NCBI GenBank assembly: GCA_025210575.1 | Contig: JAOARK010000062.1 | Location: 1 to 8,464 of the forward strand | From: Schleiferiaceae bacterium | GTDB taxonomy: Bacteria > Bacteroidota > Bacteroidia > Flavobacteriales > Schleiferiaceae | DNA length: 8,464 nt | Direction of reading: 5' to 3' | Made by a program: the position numbers and the translations under genes | Shown: positions 1-5,843 of the stretch, in pieces | Layout of the letters: each line of letters starts with the position of its first letter | Position numbering within the stretch: position 1 is the first letter of the stretch | Notes under the pieces: generated by a model | The model's input: the letters and a program-made list of their open reading frames with translations, nothing else | Told to the model about the DNA's origin: nothing | Databases searched by the model: none

Positions 1-39
1 TTGTTAAACCCTTAAAACGACAAAAGGTTTAATTACTTT

Positions 40-1266
40 CTAGATTTCGTCAATAAAATTTAGATAACTCTTAAATCGTTGAGCAACGAGTTCTTCTTCT
101 AATCCAAAATTTCGCAATTCTCCTTTGTGATATTGATACACCTCTTCTGGATTTTTATCGGCAAAAACTTTGAATCCTTCTTTAATGTCATCGTTTAATT
201 CCCATCCAAAGAATTCATAGAGAATAGGCAATATTAATAGTGGATGCTCGGCTATATTCTTGAATTTCAAATCTAAAATATGTGGCCTGTCTTTCAGTTT
301 TTTTCTCACCTCAACAAAATTGGCATAATAGGTAGTCGACATATTTATTTGCTCTTGTCCAGTTCTATTAAGATCTTCTTTATCACTGTAGAGCATCCTA
401 AGTGAAGAAATCAAACTGCAGGTGGCAGCCAACGTCTCTTTAGGTTTTCTATGTGTGAAGATGATTTTTGCATCAGGATAGATTTCTAATAATTGAGGTA
501 AATGAGCAACATGTAACGGGGATTTTAACAACCATCTATCTTGTTTCCCTGATTTGAATTGTAAATATTGGAGAAATCGCTTGTGGAATTGAAGTGTCAA
601 ATACACATTTTTTTCTTGTTCGCACCATTTGTTATATGTAGGAATATGAGCAGAACCAGAGTATTGGTAGGAGCAAAAATTCAAAGCGAAAATACCAAGA
701 CAATCTTGTGGTGATGAAGCATTGAAAGAATGAAGATTCTTTATTCCTGGAGCTGCATTAAAAAAATCGTTGATGTCTTTTTGAGCAAAGGCCATCCCAA
801 GTTTAATTCCTTTGTTTCCCTGGGTGCATTCCCAATTCAAAGGAGATCTTTTCTCGGGATCTGTTGAAAGAGTAGCATGTAAAAATCGAGCACCTGTTTT
901 TGGCATCCCAATAATAAATACAGGCTCTTTGATCTTTTGATGCTTGACCTTCTCGAAATGCTCAAATTCATTTTCAAGATGCAAACGCAAGGTTAAATTC
1001 CTGAGCAATTGGTGTTTAAAGGTTTTGTACCCATATGGATTCAAGTTGGCCTCTGTATTTAACGATCTAATAAGAGTGTTTAGCCCTTCAACCACTTCTG
1101 ATGGAATAGCTTTACTGTATCCGGCATCAGCACAGGCTTGCTTTACTATTTTTTGAGGATCCAGTTTATGTACTTGTATACCAATTTTATTGAGCGCATT
1201 TCCTACACTATTAATTCGTTTCAGTTTTAAACTCGGTTTTACATCGGTATACAATTTTTTAGGCAT
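40..1266 (-). CDS. Sulfotransferase family protein (Sulfotransfer_3-like)
   Basis: A 408-residue soluble protein with no signal peptide or membrane segment. Members of this family transfer sulfate from PAPS to hydroxyl or amino groups of glycans, lipids or other metabolites; the acceptor here cannot be told from sequence. The 5'-phosphosulfate loop is at about residues 115-134 (PVFIIGMPKTGARFLH), followed by the DP..R.PLNWE segment (136-146) typical of the family. RWLLKSPLH at 244-252 and KIIFTHRKPKETLAATCSL at 267-285 match the central and 3'-phosphate-binding regions. An oddity is that the usual Gly-Thr-Thr of the loop reads Gly-Ala-Arg (125-127), so cofactor binding may be altered. The first 100 residues are a helical extension that I cannot assign. 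The ATG at 1266 is preceded by an AT-rich leader without a Shine-Dalgarno. The gene is divergent from the two-component operon; I see no clear -7 element of its own. Family assignment is firm, substrate unknown. Confidence 0.85.
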   Translation of the reverse strand: MPKKLYTDVKPSLKLKRINSVGNALNKIGIQVHKLDPQKIVKQACADAGYSKAIPSEVVEGLNTLIRSLNTEANLNPYGYKTFKHQLLRNLTLRLHLENEFEHFEKVKHQKIKEPVFIIGMPKTGARFLHATLSTDPEKRSPLNWECTQGNKGIKLGMAFAQKDINDFFNAAPGIKNLHSFNASSPQDCLGIFALNFCSYQYSGSAHIPTYNKWCEQEKNVYLTLQFHKRFLQYLQFKSGKQDRWLLKSPLHVAHLPQLLEIYPDAKIIFTHRKPKETLAATCSLISSLRMLYSDKEDLNRTGQEQINMSTTYYANFVEVRKKLKDRPHILDLKFKNIAEHPLLILPILYEFFGWELNDDIKEGFKVFADKNPEEVYQYHKGELRNFGLEEELVAQRFKSYLNFIDEI

Positions 1267-1371
1267 TCTAAATTTTGTTTAGTCACTTTAAAAATAACTG
1301 AAAGTTGGTCTAAGTGATAAAGCTAAAGCCAAAGTTTTTTGCTATTCAAAAATCCAGACCACTGTACATTG

Positions 1372-1391
1372 TTGTGATATTCTTGTGATAT
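1372..1391 (+). promoter_or_regulatory. Tandem 11-base direct-repeat operator upstream of the response regulator
   Basis: Two exact copies of TTGTGATAT (1372-1380 and 1383-1391) lie 11 bases apart. The second GTGATA starts 19 bases before the TTTG of the -7 element at 1400-1407. Direct repeats at one-helical-turn spacing in place of a normal -33 box are the known binding mode of PhoB/OmpR-family activators, so autoregulation by the adjacent regulator is inferred. The same layout recurs before the spondin lipoprotein gene. A lone GTGATA at 1314-1319 in the same intergenic region is not in 11-base phase with these. Confidence 0.65.
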
Positions 1392-1399
1392 TTAACAAA

Positions 1400-1407
1400 T
1401 AGTTTTG
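1400..1407 (+). promoter_or_regulatory. Bacteroidota -7 element (TAnnTTTG) for the two-component operon
   Basis: TAGTTTTG matches the Bacteroidota sigma-ABfr -7 consensus TAnnTTTG exactly. No TTG lies at the usual distance for a -33 element: the gap is 14 bases from the nearer repeat's TTG and 25 from the farther one. This is what an activator-dependent promoter would look like. Transcription would begin a few bases downstream, leaving a leader of roughly 15 bases before the ATG at 1427. Confidence 0.6.
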
Positions 1408-1426
1408 ACCCCAACGAACAACAGAT

Positions 1427-2125
1427 ATGAAAAAGAAAGTACTGATTGTTGAAGACGATGTGAACATTTCGGAGCTCATAGCAATTCACCTCCGCGACCT
1501 AGAGTTTGAAGTTGATTTTGCCTATGATGGACAAGATGGTTTAATGAAAGGTAGCAACGGTAACTACCAGATCATCATATTAGATATTATGCTTCCTCAT
1601 AAAAACGGATTAGAAGTTTGTAGAGAGTTGCGTATGAAAGATATAAACACACCCATTCTTATGCTGACCTCCAAAAGCGAGGAAATAGACAAGGTAGTAG
1701 GGCTTGAAATGGGAGCTGATGATTACCTGACCAAGCCATTTAGTGTGAGAGAATTAGTGGCTAGAATTAAAGCCATTTTGAGAAGGACAGAAAAGCAAGT
1801 GGTTGGAGCAGGAGAAAATGAGGAAATTAAAGTGGGCGGACTAGTAATCAATAGAACAAAACGATTCACAAGTTTAGATGGTGAACGCATTGAATTGTCT
1901 CCAAAGGAATTTGATTTACTGCATTTATTGAGTTCTAATCCAGGAGCTACCTATAGCAGAGAACAGTTATTGAATGAAGTGTGGGGATATGAATTCTCTG
2001 GTTATGAGCACACCGTGAATTCGCACATCAACCGATTAAGAGCAAAAATTGAAAATGACATGAATAAACCTACTTACATCTTAACAACATGGGGTGTGGG
2101 TTACAGGTTTTCAGAAAATATTTAG
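1427..2125 (+). CDS. Two-component response regulator, OmpR/PhoB family
   Basis: A 232-residue DNA-binding response regulator of normal family length. The receiver domain (about 3-118) has the acidic pair D10/D11, the phospho-acceptor D53 in IIILDIMLP, the switch residue T81 and the conserved K103 in LTKPF. A winged-helix output domain follows (about 133-229), with ELSPKEFDLLHLL, the recognition-helix region around HTVNSHINRLRAKIE, and the terminal TTWGVGYRF wing. It should be phosphorylated by the kinase encoded 2 bases downstream and bind tandem repeats as a dimer. The 11-base GTGATA repeats in its own promoter and in the spondin lipoprotein promoter are the obvious candidate sites. The start at 1427 gives the standard N-terminus MKKKVLIVEDD. 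Family certain; the regulon is inferred. Confidence 0.96.
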   Translation: MKKKVLIVEDDVNISELIAIHLRDLEFEVDFAYDGQDGLMKGSNGNYQIIILDIMLPHKNGLEVCRELRMKDINTPILMLTSKSEEIDKVVGLEMGADDYLTKPFSVRELVARIKAILRRTEKQVVGAGENEEIKVGGLVINRTKRFTSLDGERIELSPKEFDLLHLLSSNPGATYSREQLLNEVWGYEFSGYEHTVNSHINRLRAKIENDMNKPTYILTTWGVGYRFSENI

Positions 2126-2127
2126 CC

Positions 2128-3582
2128 ATGGGAAGATTATACTGGAAAATAGCAACAGCCTTTCTACTCGTGTTAGTCCTTTTTGGAGGAGTAACGCTAT
2201 ACATCTCAATAGATACTGCTAAGAAGTATGCAGAAGAGGTTAATCAGCAATTAAACTATGAGTTAGCTGAACATACAACGCACACCGTTGCTCCTTTTAT
2301 CAATAATGGGGTAATTGATAAAGAAGGTTTGGGAGATATCATGCACTCAATGATGGTGATTAATCCGAGTGTAGAAGTTTACGCTCTGGACAAACAAGGA
2401 AACATATTGAGTTATGTAGCGCCAGATAAAGTAGTGAAGTTAGAAAAGGTATCATTGGAACCCTTTGAGAATTTTTTTGATAACCCTAAGAAGCAAGTCA
2501 TAAAAGGGGATGACCCAAGAAATCCAGGAGAGCAAAAAATATTCTCTGTTTCTCCTATGTACGAGGAAGGAGAACTTTCAGGTTATATCTACATTGTATT
2601 AGCCAGTCAGGAATATGTGAGCACTGCATCTGTAGTTCTAGATAGTTACATATTAAGATTGTCTACATTATCTATTCTTCTCATGTTCATAATTGCCGCG
2701 AGTGTAGGTTTGGTAGCAATGTATTTCATCACCAAAAAATTAAAGAAGATCAACAGCGGAATGCAGGAATTTAAAGCAGGTGATCTCACAAAGCGCATAG
2801 AGGTCAATTCGAATGACGAATTAGACCAGGTGGCTATGACTTTCAATGAAATGGCCGAGACTATTCAACAAAACATTGAAGAAATAAAAGGGGTAGAGAA
2901 ACTGCGTAAGGAGCTCATTGGAAATGTTTCTCATGACTTAAGAACGCCCATTGCTTCCATACAAGGCTATGCAGAAACGCTGGAAATGAAGGCTGAGAAT
3001 ATCACAATAGATGAACGTAGAAAATACCTTAACATCATTGTGAAGAGCTGTGAACGATTGAAAAGCTTGGTGAATGATCTTTTTGAACTTTCTAAACTTG
3101 AAAGCAGTCAGGTTAAACTGAATATGGAACCTTTTTCTATCTCTGAGATGGTTCAAGACGTGGTAAATAAATACCGCATCATGGCGCAAAAGAAAGGTAT
3201 TACACTGCACACCATTATTTCTAAAAATACTCCATTGGTTACAGCCGATGTAAGTATGATAGACCGAGTGTTGCAAAACCTAATTGATAATGCCATTCGT
3301 TTTTGCGATGAAGGAGACAGTATTCATATTGAAATTGACACGGAAAACCCTGGTAACGTTATGGTCAGCGTAATCGATACCGGAAAAGGAATGACTAAAG
3401 CTGAATTAGAAAATATATTTGACCGTTATTACCGAGGTCGAAATGAAGAGAATGCCACACAAGGCAATGGCTTGGGCTTGGCCATTGTTAAAAAGATCAT
3501 AGACATTCATAATGGTTCTATATCTGTGAGCAGTCAATTAAATCAAGGTACTCGATTCACCTTTGGGCTACAAGTGGTTTAA
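2128..3582 (+). CDS. Membrane sensor histidine kinase with HAMP domain
   Basis: A 484-residue transmembrane kinase. The ATG at 2128 is chosen because it lies 2 bases after the regulator stop and gives MGRLYWKIAT followed directly by the first membrane segment (about 8-28). An in-frame ATG at 2089 would add 13 residues inside the regulator gene and is unlikely. A periplasmic sensor of about 145 residues (29-173) follows; its VYALDKQGNIL stretch suggests a PAS/CACHE-like fold, but I cannot name a ligand. The second membrane segment is about 178-200 and the HAMP linker about 201-253. The HisKA domain has phospho-acceptor H269 in NVSHDLRTP. The ATPase domain has N388 in the N box, D417-G-G in the G1 box (VIDTGKGM), IFDRYYRG (430-437) as F box, and GNGLGLAI (446-453) as G2 box. 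All catalytic motifs are intact. It is translationally coupled to the regulator. Confidence 0.95.
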   Translation: MGRLYWKIATAFLLVLVLFGGVTLYISIDTAKKYAEEVNQQLNYELAEHTTHTVAPFINNGVIDKEGLGDIMHSMMVINPSVEVYALDKQGNILSYVAPDKVVKLEKVSLEPFENFFDNPKKQVIKGDDPRNPGEQKIFSVSPMYEEGELSGYIYIVLASQEYVSTASVVLDSYILRLSTLSILLMFIIAASVGLVAMYFITKKLKKINSGMQEFKAGDLTKRIEVNSNDELDQVAMTFNEMAETIQQNIEEIKGVEKLRKELIGNVSHDLRTPIASIQGYAETLEMKAENITIDERRKYLNIIVKSCERLKSLVNDLFELSKLESSQVKLNMEPFSISEMVQDVVNKYRIMAQKKGITLHTIISKNTPLVTADVSMIDRVLQNLIDNAIRFCDEGDSIHIEIDTENPGNVMVSVIDTGKGMTKAELENIFDRYYRGRNEENATQGNGLGLAIVKKIIDIHNGSISVSSQLNQGTRFTFGLQVV

Positions 3583-3590
3583 TACAGATC

Positions 3591-3640
3591 TATTTAGGAA
3601 ATAGTTGTTCAAGAGGAGTAGGGCAATTACTTCCTAAATG
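3591..3640 (+). other. Long imperfect stem-loop in the two-component operon 3' region
   Basis: ATTTAGGAA (3592-3600) pairs perfectly with TTCCTAAAT (3631-3639). After one A-C mismatch the stem continues: 3602-3607 pairs with 3624-3629 (one G-U), and 3608-3610 with 3621-3623 (two G-U, one C-G), leaving a loop of about 10 bases (AAGAGGAGTA). All wobbles are G-U when read as plus-strand RNA and would be C-A mismatches on the other strand, so the fold suits the kinase mRNA 3' end. No T-run follows, so it is not itself a standard terminator. Function unknown: 3' stabiliser, processing site or small-RNA part are all possible. Confidence 0.5.
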
Positions 3641-3645
3641 GTCAG

Positions 3646-3671
3646 AAAAAACCCTGCAATGAGCAGGGTTT
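3646..3671 (-). terminator. Intrinsic terminator of the ABM-C69 operon, possibly bidirectional
   Basis: The arms AAACCCTGC (3649-3657) and GCAGGGTTT (3663-3671) form a perfect 9-bp stem with a 5-base loop. Read on the minus strand, the stem runs into six Ts, just after the C69 stop codon at 3677. On the plus strand only three Ts follow before AAAA, so it may end the kinase transcript less efficiently. Confidence 0.8.
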
Positions 3672-3676
3672 AAAAT

Positions 3677-5320
3677 TTACTTTTTTGCTTTTCGTGGTTT
3701 CTTGTAAGACACTGGGCCATTTTTGTAGCCTACGGCATCTCTCCACTCTTTTGAATAACCAACATCTGTTGCGATGTTAGGATTGTTGATAAATCCTGAG
3801 GCATATTTTTGAATTAAGTAACCAGCCAGGTCGGTCCACGAACTTAGTACCTCACTTGCATTCTCATTACAGAATTCAGTCAAGAAATCCTTCAACTTAT
3901 CGGGTTGAGTATTGAGTATTTCAAGTGCGCGATTGTCCATTACCTCGAGTTGGTCTTCTTGAACTTTTTCCAATTCCGCCTGACGTGCCTTTATATCTTC
4001 TATCATTAATTCATAATTGAGTCTAGCCCAATTGGCCACAAAATTCATCTTCCAAAAGGCTTTACTGCTGTCATATACGGCTGGGTTTATTTCCTGAAAA
4101 GATTCAGGAACAGAAAGAACCCCAGCATAAAAAGCAGTATAACAGGTTGACATGGGTTGATCTGGACCAAACCAACATACACCACCTATAGCATCGGGTA
4201 AATGGGGACGTATGTGATTGATAAAACTATAGCCACAGTAGTAAACAGAAACTGGGCGCTCCCAGGCTCCTTTTAAGTCTTTTGCTGGTTGCACCACATC
4301 TTTAGTACTGCCATCATATGCATAATTATACAACCTATTAGGATCTCCATAAGGTCCTGCAGCCAAGCCTTTTGTCATGTCAAATGGAGTGCCTTCATAT
4401 TGATCACGATGTAGATTTTTTACATCAGAAAGGGATAAGGCTTTAGCAGGCTTGATAGAAAACGGATAATCTTTGGTAAAAGGGCCCTCTACCCAAGGGC
4501 TTAACTTTAGTTTAGGGTTTACTCGGTTAAAAACACTCCAAACTCTTCTTAAAGAATAATAAGGGTGATTGTATTCACCGTAGCTTACTGTTTCACACCA
4601 ATCTAACGGGCCTTTTTTAGGATTATACCAACCTATTTTTTCACAAGCATCCCATAAATAAGAGCAATACATAAAATCATCACTGTCCGGATCTATATCT
4701 CTTATTCTAAATTCATTGGCGGCAACAAATACTTCACCATCAGGTACTCTTTGTGCTACCCAAAGGTCGCCTTGATCTTCGGTAGGGCACATTTCAAATA
4801 CCCATCCCTCTTCTTTATCAGCAACTAATAGAGTTTCACCCGTGTTGTAATAGCCATATTCTTCAATTAAACTTCCCATCAGTTTAATTGCCTCTCGTGC
4901 TGTTTTGCAGCGTTCTAAGGCAACCCGAGAGAGCGAACTACTGTAGAACAATCTTTTACCAGGTGTAGGTTCAGACCCGTATTTCTGAGCGGCATCAGTA
5001 CATTCACCCATAGCAAGTTGATGCTCATTCATAATTCCATAGTTACCATCAAAATAGGCATAGGTGTGCTCAACTTGTGGTATATAGCCTAAAATCTCAG
5101 AATGATCTTCGCTGGTGTTGTATCCAGGACCAAGTTGATCTGTTACAACTCTGGGATAATTCGTTGAACATTTATAAACAGGTCTCATGCTCCCTACAGG
5201 ATGGTCTGCTGCTGGAACACGTACTAGTCTTTGATCCCCAATGTCGTCATCATCAGAATGAGACACGAATGTAGAGCCATCAAAAGTGGCTCCTTTTGTT
5301 ACAAGAATTGTAGTACACAT
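3677..5320 (-). CDS. C69-family dipeptidase (Ntn-hydrolase fold)
   Basis: A 547-residue protein of the peptidase C69 family, enzymes that cleave dipeptides using an N-terminal cysteine. The protein starts MCTTILV, so Cys2 would become the nucleophile after removal of the initiator Met; there is no propeptide and no signal peptide, which predicts a cytoplasmic enzyme. Supporting motifs are GSTFVSHSDDDD (15-26) where many relatives have an Arg-Asn-Asp motif, IMNEHQLAMGECT (96-108), ETLLVADKEEGWVFEM (162-177) and WVAQRVPDGEVFVAANEF (187-204), all characteristic of the family core. Roughly the last 120 residues include a charged helical stretch (IKARQAELEKVQEDQLEV) and a basic tail, KKPRKAKK. The gene follows the ABM-fold gene after 2 bases and is presumably its operon partner. 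Substrate preference cannot be read from sequence. Start is fixed by the catalytic Cys2. Confidence 0.88.
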   Translation of the reverse strand: MCTTILVTKGATFDGSTFVSHSDDDDIGDQRLVRVPAADHPVGSMRPVYKCSTNYPRVVTDQLGPGYNTSEDHSEILGYIPQVEHTYAYFDGNYGIMNEHQLAMGECTDAAQKYGSEPTPGKRLFYSSSLSRVALERCKTAREAIKLMGSLIEEYGYYNTGETLLVADKEEGWVFEMCPTEDQGDLWVAQRVPDGEVFVAANEFRIRDIDPDSDDFMYCSYLWDACEKIGWYNPKKGPLDWCETVSYGEYNHPYYSLRRVWSVFNRVNPKLKLSPWVEGPFTKDYPFSIKPAKALSLSDVKNLHRDQYEGTPFDMTKGLAAGPYGDPNRLYNYAYDGSTKDVVQPAKDLKGAWERPVSVYYCGYSFINHIRPHLPDAIGGVCWFGPDQPMSTCYTAFYAGVLSVPESFQEINPAVYDSSKAFWKMNFVANWARLNYELMIEDIKARQAELEKVQEDQLEVMDNRALEILNTQPDKLKDFLTEFCNENASEVLSSWTDLAGYLIQKYASGFINNPNIATDVGYSKEWRDAVGYKNGPVSYKKPRKAKK

Positions 5321-5322
5321 AA

Positions 5323-5703
5323 TTATTTGATATTAAGTTCTGGTTTGATAAAGCCGCGTTCAAGTTTTAAAAACTCAACCATAGCAGCGGCTTGAGTCGG
5401 TTGATTTTCTGGAGTTTCAAAATATCTAAAGGCATCTGCTTTTTTCAGATAGGCTTGTTGGTTATTCACATGCTTCAAGAATGCATCTTTATCTTCATAA
5501 ATCTCTACAAAAAGAACTTCAAGCTGTTTTGGAGTAGGTCTAGAAACAAGATCGATATTCCATTTAGGACGATGAATGAGATACATTAAGGTTCCTTCTT
5601 CCTTCTCAGCTGTCTTTTCGAATTGTTTGAGAATACCTTCGGCCTCTTTTTGATAACCTTCTTTAATGAACCACCTGGATATTAAATGAATGTTTTTACT
5701 CAT
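5323..5703 (-). CDS. Antibiotic biosynthesis monooxygenase (ABM)-fold protein
   Basis: A 126-residue protein with one dimeric ferredoxin-like ABM domain (about 3-98). The pattern HLISRWFIKEGYQKEAEGIL...EKEEGTLMYLIHRP is the usual first strand, helix and second strand. EVLFVEIYEDKDAFLKHV, with E67, Y69, the acidic D71 and H78, is the conserved second half. ABM-fold proteins include quinol monooxygenases and heme-degrading enzymes, but many are of unknown function, so no reaction is assigned. The C-terminal 28 residues form an extension ending in LNIK. It is the first gene of a minus-strand operon with the C69 peptidase; the gap is 2 bases. The 140-base divergent region it shares with the spondin lipoprotein holds the operator at 5769-5797, 66 bases upstream of this start. 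Confidence 0.82.
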   Translation of the reverse strand: MSKNIHLISRWFIKEGYQKEAEGILKQFEKTAEKEEGTLMYLIHRPKWNIDLVSRPTPKQLEVLFVEIYEDKDAFLKHVNNQQAYLKKADAFRYFETPENQPTQAAAMVEFLKLERGFIKPELNIK

Positions 5704-5768
5704 GGGAATAGGTTTATGATTGCTTTAAAGATAGGAAGTTAGGACAAAAATTCAGAAGTTTTTAAAAT

Positions 5769-5797
5769 GTGAAATTCTTGTGATACTTCCGTGATAC
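5769..5797 (+). promoter_or_regulatory. Operator with 11-base repeats upstream of the spondin lipoprotein
   Basis: GTGATA occurs at 5780-5785 and 5791-5796, with a near-copy GTGAAA at 5769-5774, all in 11-base phase. The second perfect hexamer starts 19 bases before the TTTG of the -7 element, the same distance as in the response regulator promoter. The 12-mer ATTCTTGTGATA at 5774-5785 is also present, base for base, at 1379-1390. Binding by the response regulator encoded at 1427-2125 is inferred from the shared layout. Confidence 0.65.
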
Positions 5798-5805
5798 TCT
5801 TCCGG

Positions 5806-5813
5806 AATCTTTG
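5806..5813 (+). promoter_or_regulatory. Probable -7 element of the spondin lipoprotein promoter
   Basis: AATCTTTG matches TAnnTTTG except for the first base. There is no TTG at the usual -33 distance; the GTGATA repeats occupy that position. The predicted leader is about 25 bases, ending in an A-rich stretch without a Shine-Dalgarno before the ATG at 5844. Confidence 0.5.
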
Positions 5814-5843
5814 GGGTGTTGAAATAATCTAAAGAACAATACA

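Noticed and set aside
4..30. Possible hairpin (AAACC ... GGTTT) after the sulfotransferase stop
   Set aside because: The stem is interrupted beyond five base pairs, is AT-rich, and no T-run is visible on the minus strand within the window.
125..133. TTGTGATAT, identical to the operator half-site
   Set aside because: It lies within the sulfotransferase coding sequence, with no second copy at 11 bases and no -7 element beside it; a chance match.
1314..1319. A single GTGATA in the sulfotransferase-regulator intergenic region
   Set aside because: It is 60 bases from the nearest operator copy, out of 11-base phase, and unpaired. It could be a distal half-site but nothing supports that.
2089..2127. 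An upstream in-frame ATG that would extend the histidine kinase by 13 residues into the regulator gene
   Set aside because: The ATG at 2128 sits 2 bases after the regulator stop and places the first membrane segment directly at the N-terminus; the extra residues (MGCGLQVFRKYLA) are just the regulator's terminal codons in another frame.
2938..3276. A 112-residue minus-strand open frame inside the histidine kinase gene
   Set aside because: It lies opposite the well-conserved HisKA and ATPase region, has low-complexity, unfamiliar sequence and no promoter; a shadow of the real gene.
5745..5752. Possible minus-strand -7 element (AATTTTTG) for the ABM-C69 operon
   Set aside because: It matches TAnnTTTG only partly and has no TTG at -33 distance; in AT-rich DNA such matches are common. 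Kept only as a note.
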